From Plutella xylostella (taxonomy: Eukaryota; Arthropoda; Insecta; Lepidoptera; Plutellidae): DNA of 64,000 nt. The DNA lies in the NCBI RefSeq assembly GCF_932276165.1, contig NC_064000.1, forward strand, positions 2,356,001-2,420,000, written 5' to 3'. Shown piece by piece: positions 10,501 through 20,142 of this stretch. The translations under genes were made by a program, and so were the position numbers. The notes under the pieces were generated by a model that saw only the letters and a program-made list of their open reading frames with translations, did not search any database and had not been told where the DNA came from. Position 1 is the first letter of the stretch. Every line of letters starts with the position of its first letter.

Positions 10501-13500
10501 TGAGGCTAGCCCAGCCATCCAACAACAGGTGCAGGGTTTGGTAGAAGGCTACCAACCAATGAAGACGAAGGATGCTCCCATTCAACTGCGTATTATACTG
10601 AAGGACGACATACCTGTGGCTCAGCGACCAAGACGGCTGGCCATCAGTGAACAAGAAGAAGTTGAAAGGCAGATTGAACAGTGGCTCAAAGATGGAATAA
10701 TTCAGGTGAGTTGGTCAGAATATGCTAGTCCATTAGTGTTAACTCGGAAGAAGGATGGTACTACTCGGATTTGTATAGATTACAGATTAATCAACAAGAA
10801 GATGGTTAAGGACGAGTACCCATTGCCGATCATTGAGGACCACATTGATCAGTTAGCATCAGCGAAGGTATACAGTACGTTGGACTTAAAAAATGGTTAT
10901 TTTCATCTACCTGTACATGAGGATTCAGTAAAGTTTACTGCCTTTGTTACACACAATGGCCAGTTTGAGTTCTTGAAAGCACCATTTGGTTTAGCCGTTT
11001 GTCCCAAAGTTTTCACAAGATTTATAACGATAATCTATCGTGAGCTGATTGCCAAAAAGATTGTATTAATATTCATCGACGATTTATTAATTCCAGCTCA
11101 AACTGAAAGACAGGCCGTAGAGCGGCTGCAAGAAGTACTGCAAGTAGCATCACAGTATGGACTGGAGATGAACTGGAAGAAGTCACAGTTGGTTGTCAAA
11201 AGAGTGGGGTATTTAGGCCACATTATTGAGAATGGCCAGGTGAAACCATCGCCAGACAAGACAGAGGCTGTTCGTAGATTTCCTGAACCAAAGACGATTA
11301 AACAGCTGCAGAGTTTTGTTGGTCTAACATCTTACTTCCGTAAGTTTATCCAAAATTATTCTTTGATTGCAAAACCTCTGACTGATTTAATGAAGAAGGA
11401 CTGTAACTTTAACTTTAACCAAGAACAGAAAGAGTCATTTGAACAATTGAAGGAGAAGCTTACTAGCACCCCAGTGCTGCAGATTTATGACTCTAAGTTA
11501 GAAACAGAGCTGCATACAGATGCATCTAGTGTGGCATATGCTGCTATATTGATGCAGAGGAGCAATGAAGATGGTTGTTTGCATCCTGTGTATTACATGA
11601 GCCGTAAGACCACAGACGCTGAAAGTAGATATTCAAGTTATGAACTTGAGGCACTAGCCATCATAGAGGCAATAAAGAAGTTTCGAAAATACTTATTTGG
11701 GATTAAATTCAAAATAGTAACTGATTGTAAAGCTTTTCAGATGACGCTCATGAAGAGAGATATGTCTACATCCACAAGAGTGGCCAGATGGATAATGCTC
11801 CTTCAGGAGTACAACTTCACGGTGGAGCACAGAAAGGGATCCCAAATGCGACATGCAGATGCGCTGAGCAGAAACCACTATGTAGCAATGATAACATCTG
11901 ATTTTCAAGAGAAACTGAAGCAAGCCCGACTGAGAGATGTTGCTTTAAAGGCGATAATGGAGATTTTGAAAGAGAGACCATATGAAGACTATTGGCTTGA
12001 AAATGGGCTATTATTTAAGGGTCCCGAGAAGCATCTGGTGGTACCTAAATGCATGGAGATGGAGCTGATACGTCAAGCTCATGAAAATGGTCATTTTGGT
12101 AAGAAGAAAACAATTGAGTTACTGAAAAAAGATTATTATGTCAAGAATTTGGATAGAAAAGTGGAGGAATACATTCAAACTTGCATACCATGCTTGTTGG
12201 CTAGCCGGAAGACTGGTAAGCAGGAAGGTTTCTTATCACCAATCGATAAGGGTGAGCTGCCACTAGACACATTGCATATCGACCACATCGGACCAATGAC
12301 AGAGACCAAGAAACAGTATAATTATATTTTAACGATGATTGATGCATTCACCAAGTATACATGGATATTTCCTACGAAGAGCACGACAAGCAAAGAAGCG
12401 ATAGATAAATTGAAGATTCATCAACAGCTGTTCGGAAACCCAAGACGTCTGGTGACAGATAGAGGCACGGCCTTCACAAGTAAAGACTTTGAAGAATACT
12501 GTGAGGAGGAGAAGATACAGCATATCACAATTACCACAGGAATCCCTCGAGGTAACGGTCAAGTGGAGAGGATCCACCGAGTAATTATCTCAGTGTTGAC
12601 GAAGATGTGTATCCAGCAGCCGGATATTTGGTACAGACATGTAAGTCGCCTACAGCAAGCTTTGAACAGTACTTACCAAAGAAGCGTTGATTCTTCACCA
12701 TATGAGCTACTGATTGGTACGAAGATGCGATTAAAGGAAGATACCGAAATATTAAATTTAATTCAACAAGAAACAAGAGACATCTTTATGAGTAACCGGG
12801 ATGAACTGAGAGTTAAAGCTAAAGAACAGATTTTGAAAATTCAACAAGAAAACAAAAAGAACTATGATAAGAAGAGAAAGGAAAGCACACACTATCAGAT
12901 AGGGGATTTGGTCGCTATAAAGAGGACACAGTTTGGTGTTGGCATGAAGTTGAAACCAAAGTACTTGGGTCCTTATAGAATAACCAAATCGAAAGGTCTC
13001 AACAGATATGATGTCGAAAAAGTGGATATGTCCAAGGAAGGACCTAAAAAGACTTCAAGTGCTGCTGATTTCATGAAGAAATGGCCTGGCGGAAATATGG
13101 ATAATAACACACTGTCTGAGGATGATGGCAACAGCAGTGAAGACTGAACTAGCTAAAGTAATTATTTTTTTTTAACCCATTTTGTATGTTGCAGGTCCTC
13201 ACGCGATGGTCATGACATTGTGTTCCATTCAAAATAAATAGGCATTGCACTAGTTAGTAAAATTATTTCCGAATAGATTTTCTACTTAAATTTCAGTTAC
13301 TTACACAATGTGTCAAAATGTTATTTTCATAATACCTATAAGTACAGTTAAACTGTGTTGTTTACTTAAGATTTCATATTGTAAGCTATAAGTTGTCATA
13401 CTTACCTAATTAAATCTAGAATTAAAAGTATGTACCTACATAAGGTTTTAGTTTAAAAGTTTCTAAATAATGTTGTACGAGTATTGTTGTTATGTCAGAT

Positions 13501-14408
13501 AAGAGTTTGATACTTACATAGGACTCATACAAATAAATATATACCTAACTATTAAGTTTTGAGTTGTACCTATTTTGTTTTCAGTATGAGATAATGCTGT
13601 TTTGTTGTTATATTATAAAGTTTATGATTAAGAGATAAATAAGTAAGATATACATAGGAGATAATACATGTTACCAAGTTGTTCAGTTTTGAGTTTTGAT
13701 GTAAAATAATGAGATTTTTTTTTATGTGTAACTTTAGCACTAAGGTTAGTCTAGGGTCAGACTAAATGCAGGATGGCCGAGTGTGGGAGTGAGATAGTAT
13801 GAGTGAGCGAGTAAGATGATAGGAAATGGTAGATGGCGCCACTGGCGATTCATATTATAACCTTGTTGTCATGTTGTGTGCACTCGCAAGAGACTCGCAA
13901 GTTATTAATTAAAATAAACGTGTAAAACCAGTAATCTGCGTCTAATTTCCCCACATATTATACATATTTGCTCACAACTGTAATCCCCGAATACATAGTC
14001 AGAGGTGACTCAAGCAAGTCACACGCTTTTCACTGTGTTTTGGCCAAACATAGTTCTGCATAAATGGTACCAGCTATATGGGATAATGGAAAAGGAATCT
14101 GTAGCCAATATTTCCTCATTTCAATAATATTGTATGTTTTTCTATTCCAGGTTGTAATGCTGGTCATAGGCAACCGCACTGGCCCCGATGACATCAACAG
14201 CCTCGAAAACTCATGTTCCAAAGCTGCCAACTGGTGCTCAAGAGAAAAGATCCGCCACTTCGAAGTCACTGCCATGGACCGGGCATCTCTGTATGAACCT
14301 TTCATATTTCTAACTTCAAAACTCAATCCGGTACAAAACAAGACCGCATTTCCACAGCTGAGCACGCTCAGCAAATTGACTCAGAAGAATAACAGGAACG
14401 ACATGTAA
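7596..14408 (+). CDS. NKIRAS: NKIRAS (kappaB-Ras), Ras-like GTPase interacting with IkappaB
   Basis: Small GTPase of the kappaB-Ras branch, known in animals to bind IkappaB proteins and slow their degradation, and to dampen Ral signalling. Three exons: 7596-7806, 8224-8393 and 14151-14408; 639 bp, 212 residues. Junction phases 1 and 0 fit. Seen: P-loop GMRGVGKT (residues 11-18), YPTIEDIYVANIETDRG, DTAGLE with Leu where Ras has Gln61, a FAEGYIMVYDSTKPESLDVL segment, KKDIDRNKDKKE and the IRHFEVTAMDRASLYEPF segment. The G4 motif is NRTG instead of NKxD. There is no C-terminal CAAX box, as expected for the family. Intron 2 (8394-14150) holds a complete Gypsy element in the same orientation, which makes that intron about 5.7 kb. 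The start ATG follows an AT-rich leader. Confidence 0.93.
8608..8781 (+). repeat. 5' LTR of the Gypsy element
   Basis: Starts tgtgggagtgag and ends ttccccaca. Identical to 13782-13955. It is short for a Gypsy LTR. An attaaaataaacg stretch may hold the polyadenylation signal aataaa-like region. Confidence 0.97.
8785..8802 (+). other. Primer-binding site, tRNA-Pro-like
   Basis: TGGGGGCTCGACCGCGAT lies 3 bp after the 5' LTR. It begins with the expected TGG and differs at two positions from the site complementary to the 3' end of vertebrate tRNA-Pro. The exact insect tRNA used is an inference. Confidence 0.6.
8972..13147 (+). CDS. Gag-Pol polyprotein of the Gypsy element (1391 aa)
   Basis: Encodes the structural and replication proteins of the retrotransposon in one uninterrupted frame, with no frameshift or stop between gag and pol. 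The N-terminal gag region ends in two CCHC zinc knuckles (CYNCGERNHHSREC at about residue 214 and CFKCNGFGHIATSC about 20 further on). An aspartic protease with IDTGSEVNLM follows at about residue 393. The reverse transcriptase has TLDLKNGYFHLPV and the active site FIDD at residues 701-704, where most relatives have YxDD or VxDD. RNase H (HTDASSVAYAAIL) and integrase follow. The integrase has an HHCC zinc domain (HENGH...CIPC) and a DD35E triad at D1104, D1163 and E1199. The ATG lies in a clear leader after the primer-binding site. All key catalytic residues are present. Confidence 0.96.
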   Translation: MPKGRRVNASASFDETVVAETRPVMQVGFGDDLVPKFSGQDKIYAVSRWIQDVEDNAEILQWTPLQQLIVARRSLVGTAALWLKSERPFKTWDEMKQALAKEFPDSIDQKTLHETMASRKKHEDESCLDYLLVMKELGKRGRMADYVAIKYIIEGIQDAECNKIMLYGATTYPELKEKLRIYEVVKEKLQIEGATRRNREPMTHTRLPRLPALRCYNCGERNHHSRECPHQHLGLKCFKCNGFGHIATSCNVQPRQPEGASQSAQTSTSGNYGGQSDARTSRPNFRGQQSFRQVGNNGGGETRQLQGGPRRTMFAAENQDATTEGSTYANMADTRSNGVPIDMSIDDIDRRLTTDSNEVMLNVNKDVSNTTKEIWLKKPEKDVKIMENMASALIDTGSEVNLMSETFYNTIGCPKCDDEILALSGLGQMKVHSMGKLTVPVIIDGHEYHKVSFHVVSKDSMPYKLIIGQDFLQNVTMLMNEGNIMLLPSSEDWLRNISCFVSDSIYDIGCEASPAIQQQVQGLVEGYQPMKTKDAPIQLRIILKDDIPVAQRPRRLAISEQEEVERQIEQWLKDGIIQVSWSEYASPLVLTRKKDGTTRICIDYRLINKKMVKDEYPLPIIEDHIDQLASAKVYSTLDLKNGYFHLPVHEDSVKFTAFVTHNGQFEFLKAPFGLAVCPKVFTRFITIIYRELIAKKIVLIFIDDLLIPAQTERQAVERLQEVLQVASQYGLEMNWKKSQLVVKRVGYLGHIIENGQVKPSPDKTEAVRRFPEPKTIKQLQSFVGLTSYFRKFIQNYSLIAKPLTDLMKKDCNFNFNQEQKESFEQLKEKLTSTPVLQIYDSKLETELHTDASSVAYAAILMQRSNEDGCLHPVYYMSRKTTDAESRYSSYELEALAIIEAIKKFRKYLFGIKFKIVTDCKAFQMTLMKRDMSTSTRVARWIMLLQEYNFTVEHRKGSQMRHADALSRNHYVAMITSDFQEKLKQARLRDVALKAIMEILKERPYEDYWLENGLLFKGPEKHLVVPKCMEMELIRQAHENGHFGKKKTIELLKKDYYVKNLDRKVEEYIQTCIPCLLASRKTGKQEGFLSPIDKGELPLDTLHIDHIGPMTETKKQYNYILTMIDAFTKYTWIFPTKSTTSKEAIDKLKIHQQLFGNPRRLVTDRGTAFTSKDFEEYCEEEKIQHITITTGIPRGNGQVERIHRVIISVLTKMCIQQPDIWYRHVSRLQQALNSTYQRSVDSSPYELLIGTKMRLKEDTEILNLIQQETRDIFMSNRDELRVKAKEQILKIQQENKKNYDKKRKESTHYQIGDLVAIKRTQFGVGMKLKPKYLGPYRITKSKGLNRYDVEKVDMSKEGPKKTSSAADFMKKWPGGNMDNNTLSEDDGNSSED
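13782..13955 (+). repeat. 3' LTR of the Gypsy element
   Basis: Identical to the 5' LTR over all 174 bp as read. The purine tract just before it is weak (gcaggatggccgag). The LTR is followed by the tatta duplication. Confidence 0.97.
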
Positions 14409-15349
14409 CAGTACGTCTTTAATCTGTGTCCCTTCTGCACCCAGCCTTAGTTACTTGCGGTATAGAAATTTATGGGAATACATGCTGGATTTGTGGGTTT
14501 TAGTGACCAGACCACCATGTCATATTGCACTGCCAAAGGATACTTAGCTCCTGGAGCCATAGCATGGAGCGCAGGACAAGCTGTGACATAATTTATGCGC
14601 GATAAATTATTCGTGAGAGAACAACCGAAACCTACAGATAATACAGTATGTATTTCAATCTACCGCTTGTACCTTCGGGGTTGATCACTTCATAATCTCA
14701 CTGTCTGTTCAGTTGCTGTTCTTATTATTATTATTTTAATTATTTGGTTCCTGATTGACATGACAATATTTGTCCGCTATGAATTTTATTATTTGACTTT
14801 TAAGTTTTAACTTGTATTAATTTAGCTGTAGTTAGAAAAATCAGGGTAGATATAAAAAGCATTTTATTCACACTGCATACTGTGCATAATATAATTTTTC
14901 GTCATATAACGCTTATACAGGATGTCCCACCACCACGCCACCTGAATGGGAAATAGTACTTATGTATGTTAAATACTGAAATTAGGGCATATCACTGAAA
15001 ATAAGAAAACAATACAAACTGCATTCAAAGAATTTGACATAAAAGCATGGCCCAGAAATCAAACCCGAAAATGTAAATAAAAATATTCCACTTTTTAAGT
15101 TAGAAAACATAAAACTTTAATTTACTCACGTATTTGAAATGTACTTATGTAATTCCTAACTGGCTTGAATCTCAGTAGTTTATTTATTTCAATAGAATTA
15201 GTTGCTAGCCCCATTCTAAAATATACTTTATATCATCTCATGATGCATTGATAAATAAAAGGGGCATAGATTAAAATATTAGGAAACTACCTCCGATGGT
15301 AGACTTATGAAGTATTAGAGTAGGTGACTGATTATTTTCTTGTGTTTTT
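14409..15349 (+). other. NKIRAS downstream / 3' untranslated region
   Basis: AT-rich and without coding frames. A possible polyadenylation signal is in gataaataaaagg near 15250. No repeat with clear ends was found here. Confidence 0.4.
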
Positions 15350-15480
15350 CTTTCCAAAGTCAAAGTCAAAAATTTTTATTCATCGTACAAATACATTGAG
15401 TATGAATGGTCTGGAGACGAAATAGGCAGACGTTCCCCTCTGCCGGGGTGGTAGGCCAGAAAGGCCCACCGATTTATAAA
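15350..15480 (-). mobile_element. 3' end of a LINE (minus strand)
   Basis: The stretch ccaaagtcaaagtcaaaaat followed by ttttattcatcgtac is the reverse complement of a LINE tail type (…aaaaatttttgactttgac) that I recognise from Lepidoptera. It is followed by a short GC-richer piece (tctgccggggtggtaggcc). Only the 3' end is left. Confidence 0.5.
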
Positions 15481-15765
15481 AACTAGTTACAGTCTCAATT
15501 TTCACTAGACTCAATCTAATTGGCAAAGCGTTCGTTTCATAGAAAATGATTTGTTTACATACTACAATGACAGCTTGAATTCATAGAATATCCGGATCCC
15601 GGATTTGATCACAGATTTAGTCATGGTTTATTGTTATTAGCCGTTGCCTAGCAACCAATGTCAAAAAAATACAATAGTGATGTACCGGTAAGTAAATATG
15701 TATTGATCGACAAAAAAGGTCATAGTTAAAGGATCTCACAATTTATTTAAGTTTGTTTGAATTTA

Positions 15766-15964
15766 TCCTAACTAATATTATAAATGCGAAAGTAACTGTG
15801 TCTGTCTGTCTGTTACTCTTTCACGCCAAAACTACTGAACGGATTTGAATGAAATTTGGTATACATACGGTCTAGACCCTGGGAAAGAACATAGGCTACT
15901 TTTTATCCCGGAATTCCCACGGGAAAACTTTTTAAGGCGAAGCGAAGCGCGCGGGAACAGCTAG
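15766..15964 (+). mobile_element. Lep1-like non-autonomous Helitron
   Basis: Starts TCCTAACTAATATTATAAAT and ends CTAG, sits between A and T, and has a GC-rich hairpin-like stretch (ggcgaagcgaagcgcgcggg) before the end. These are the marks of Helitron insertion. About 199 bp, no coding frame. Further copies: 31900-32075, the long one at 30815-34540, 38433-38642 and 56034-56243. Confidence 0.85.
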
Positions 15965-16877
15965 TAGAAAATATTGCTAAAGTGGTGATGTTAGCCTTAA
16001 AGGTTGACTCATGAGACATTCTGAACCATTTTGTTCATCGACTTCAGGAAAGTCGATATATTTGTACTCCCCATAGAAAAAAACACGTAATATACCAAGG
16101 TTCTATGGAGCAGCAAAAACATTTTAGTCGTAGAGCAAAAGTTGATTAGTGTGACCAGTAAATCACAAAATATGGTTACCTTTTTTGGAAGCATGTCATC
16201 CACATCCTATATTATGTGTGTTATTTCTTTGTAACTTATCTATTGGTTTTTAGGATAAGTTATATTCTGTTATATAATTAAATGCTACGTTTAATTCATA
16301 ATTTAAATAATTTCAAATAAGTATTTCCGTTCTCGAATTCATCGATAACACTTATCGATAATTGTTACATCCATGGCAAGAAAGAATGACGACACTGTGT
16401 TCATAATTAAATGTCTCTTCGCATATCCCTTATTGCTAGGAATTAAAACTCATAATGACATGTCCCATGAGACATAATCAAGGTAAACGGTAAAATTTCC
16501 CCCCGCAAAAATTGGCAGACTTTTTTGTATCAAGAAAGATTGCTATGACGCTTCCCGAGGGTACACCCGAGTCCGCGTTGTTCTATGTACAAATATAAAA
16601 TTTTCTGATGAACGTCAATTTTTACAAATTACTCTCCATAGAAATTAGGCTTCCACTTAATCTTTAAAAAAACTAAAATATATTCAATTTTAAAAGTAAT
16701 TTTATGGTAGGTATTTATTATTTCTAAATTATCTACTTTTATTTTTGACTCCATCGCTGTGACAGTGATTTTATAAAGATAAACTTGTAAATGCTGATAA
16801 ACCAGGCTGTTAAAACTAACAATAATAGTAGGTATATTAATATTACATGGAGCAAAAAATAATAAAAAAATATATAC

Positions 16878-16918
16878 AGACGAATTGAGAACCTCCTCCT
16901 TTTTTCGAAGTCGGTTAA
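16878..16918. repeat. Short repeat (cgacttc...ggaggaggttct type)
   Basis: Contains gacgaattgagaacctcctc followed by cttttttcgaagtcggtta. The inverted form occurs at 38112-38152. I recognise it as a frequent motif in lepidopteran genomes, possibly a transposon terminus. Confidence 0.5.
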
Positions 16919-17560
16919 TAAAATGAAGTTAGTTAACATGCGTAAATAAAAAGTCTAGTTGAACGATTTTCCTTGTTGTAGTTTGTATATAAGATAGTAC
17001 TTAATTAGTGCAATATTTAGGTTTAGTAATTTATGTTTAAAAAATCCATGTTATATATTAAAAGTTTTAGAAACACTATAACTTATTTCCATTTACTTTT
17101 CAAGTTTTACGAGTATTTTACTGAGCTGCCGAATCATATGCTGTGAATTTTATTCGGTCTCTCTCACTATAAAGAAACTTGATCTGAATTCTTAATTTGT
17201 TGTATAATGTAATCAATTGTTTTATTATTCAAGTATTTTACTCGAGTATTATAGGTAGTAGATAGTCTTAATAATTTATTACACCTTTTCAGATCAAAGT
17301 AAGCTTAGGTAATATTTAATTTAATTGTCGGAATTAAGTAGCACATAAGTATAAAATTAATAAATTACGAATACATATTATTTATTTAAAAATACCTCTT
17401 TAATATTTATTTCCTACCTATTCATATCGCCTATTACCTAAAGGAAAGTCCCACGTTAGTGATTATTTCACTAGGTAAGTTAGGATAGGTAGAATTATAA
17501 AACTAGGACAAGCCAAAACATAAATTATTTTTGTCCATAAAGTCCATGTGTTCGCAGTCC

Positions 17561-17660
17561 CATCTGAAGGAAAAAGTTCTCAGTCGCGCTCGCTCTTGAG
17601 GCTGCGCGATACAAAACTTTTGTCACGTCTTAAATGCGGCCCGTGCTAGCCCTTCAGATT
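17561..17660. repeat. MITE copy (ctgaagg...ccttcag family)
   Basis: Starts catctgaagg and ends gctagcccttcag, with gtcgcgctcgctc and cacgtctt inside as in the copy at 4688-4813. Also related to 21209-21303; a fragment is at about 25416-25450. Confidence 0.55.
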
Positions 17661-19968
17661 TAGCTTCATGCTACCCGTAGGTATGCTAGGTCAGCAGTTC
17701 CCGAATATACCGAGAAAGAAAAACAAAAATATTGTGTCAATTGTTTTTATTTTCGGATTGTCACTACAATAATTTCGTCTTGCTTACACTAACTTTATAG
17801 CTACGCCTAGGTATAAGTATCACGGAATGTAATTCCGAAGCTGACTACGAAGATAAATCATATTTTCGCTCCTTTGAGCCAAAATCACTTAAAATACTAA
17901 ACGATTATTTATCAATAAGGTTAAGTCAGTTGGTATCATAGATAAAATGTTACTATGTATAGCTGAGCGAGTATATCTGGAGGTCTAGCATAGCGCGCGC
18001 GAGAAGCTGTGACTAAATATATATCGATATCAGTGTGACTACACTTTTTATTGCGCGTCATATTAGGTTTTGTATTCGTAATAGATTATATTTAAGTTCT
18101 TTTTATGTATACGCAGTAATATTTTACCTATGCTTGCATTCTGTGGTAAAACAAGCACACATGCTGGGGAATACAAGTTGAAGTTGGGTTAAAATCCAAG
18201 ATATTTGGTATAGCTTTTCTAACAAGTACTTTTCAAAAATATTCTGCCAATATACTAGTCACTTTTTTTTGGATAAGTACCCAAAATTTTTCGTAAGCCT
18301 TTGAAATACTTATTGTAAATAACTTTTAAGTAGGTAACGAATTTCATTTGTAATAACATTGCAAATACATAGTAATTATATATTTAATAATTTGAGTTAA
18401 ATCATTAAAATATATTAGACGTACCCATCATACTCATTACCTATCAACCTACCAAAATTATTCCCCGTAATGTATGATATCTTAAGATGTGGTTTTAGGG
18501 GTTTAGGTTTAAGCTGTAGGTACTTAGGCATGATAGAAAGGTATGTAGTTAAATTTATTCTTTGGATTTAAAAATACAAGTAAAGCACTAAATAAATAAA
18601 AAATATAACATTAAAAAGCTGTCACACAGTTAATGATTTACCTGTTTTAAATTTTCTTTTATAAAGAGTTATTAATTTTCAACTAAGTATTTGTTATAGA
18701 TAGATTTGTGTTTAAAATCTTATTTTTATAAGTAGGTATGCAGGTAGCATTCATATACTTATTCGAAATAAAATGTAAATAAAGTCTATCACATGATTTT
18801 ATTTTAGCAGCTTGCAGGGTGTTCTACATTTACTATCATGAGCTCTTTTCTTCTATGGTAATATTGTGACAGTAAGTGCTGACGTTTTTTTCAATATCAA
18901 ATTGATTTCTTAATTTTTTTCTTTATATTTATCTTCCATACAGCTTTTTGAATAATAACAGCATCTTACTAACGTCAGAATTGCTTTTAAGGCCGGTAGA
19001 CCAAATTGAAATAGATGTAATAATAGTTACGCTAGAAATCTAGAAACGTTTTACAAGTTCATATTTAAATCTTGCTCAGCCTGTGCGTTCTACGCCATTA
19101 GGTACATAATCTAAACTAATAAATAAAACACGAGTACTTACTAAATACGACTAGTTTCGTATGTGACGTTGTTCGGTTGCTCAAAAATAAGTAACTATAG
19201 GTAAATATAAACTCAAAACCTCGTAAATAACCATGCACCATTTATAGGTTAAATTAGATAATTTAACAGAACATAGGTATGTCATTTAACGTAAAAATCA
19301 CAAGTCTCTACTTAGACAGTCAATAAGTATATTATATTTATTTTACTATGAAAATCCCCTGTTTTTTATTAAATGGTATGTTTCGCCCTGAAGTAGTTGT
19401 TAATTATTATTTGTAATCTCTTAAAAATCACTTAATTTTACCCTTAAGGTAATCATAAGAGTTTTTTTCTTTACAACACGATTTTTTCAAAATATCGGAC
19501 GTTATGAATAAATATTTCTTTTTACGTTATTATTAATCAACGTGTTTCTAGACGCTTTTCTAAATTAATATACGCATGTAGGAAGTTTTAACTTCATTAG
19601 GGTTTTTTTTTTCAACAAGGTTAATCCGAAACACCTAAATATCAACAACTTACAGCCTAATAATGTTTAATTTAGTAATTATATGTACGAACCGAACATT
19701 CTTCACTATATCTGCCTCATCTTTACTAAATAAGTACTTAAAAATGGCACATTCATAATGATACAATTATAATTAGGATATTTTGGAAGTTTTTATAAAT
19801 GAAAAGTTAGCTGTTAACCTAAAATAATGTAAACTGCTTACAATTGATACATTCAATATGAACACGTTTCACCCCAATGTCTACCTCAGTGCTCAGTCAA
19901 TGTCTACTATCGATTATGACTTAAATAATTTCTATAAAATAATGATAAGGAAGTTAGTAAGGTAACGG

Positions 19969-20142
19969 TCAATCGAGGACGGCCATCTTGAAAGCCGTTG
20001 GTTTGTGGCCAATGGGCTTCATGGCAAGGCGGCCGCCCCCGGTTCCGGCGGGGAAAATTGAATTTAGAATCTCTTCCTGATCACTGCTGCTTGACTCCTC
20101 TAAGCGGCCGGGCGCCCTTATTTCACCTTCTTCGTCTGATGT
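19969..20142 (-). CDS. Alternative last exon b of the SLC6 gene
   Basis: Acceptor ttccag at 20143-20148, in phase 0 with exon 23102-23302 or exon 21042-21128. It encodes a 57-residue acidic tail: TSDEEGEIRAPGRLEESSSS, then DQEEILNSIF, a Gly-rich turn and a basic/hydrophobic end FKMAVLD-stop (stop at 19969-19971). Ser/Glu-rich sequence suggests casein-kinase-type phosphorylation (inference). Confidence 0.75.
   Translation of the reverse strand, partial: TSDEEGEIRAPGRLEESSSSDQEEILNSIFPAGTGGGRLAMKPIGHKPTAFKMAVLD

Larger units (their letters stand above)
8608..13955 (+). mobile_element. Complete Ty3/Gypsy LTR retrotransposon in NKIRAS intron 2
   Basis: 5348 bp with two 174-bp LTRs that read identical by eye, TG...CA ends and the 5-bp target duplication tatta (8603-8607 and 13956-13960). 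A primer-binding site sits 3 bp after the 5' LTR. One long gag-pol frame follows, then about 630 bp without coding sequence, then the 3' LTR. No envelope gene. Identical LTRs and an open frame point to a recent insertion that may still be active. It sits in the sense direction of its host gene. Confidence 0.97.
15965..19968. other. AT-rich intergenic region between the convergent NKIRAS and SLC6 genes
   Basis: About 4 kb with no gene that I can support. It holds repeat fragments (see 16878 and 17561) and otherwise simple AT-rich sequence on both strands. Frames present here have no family resemblance. The left and right margins should include the 3' untranslated regions of the two converging genes. 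Confidence 0.6.
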
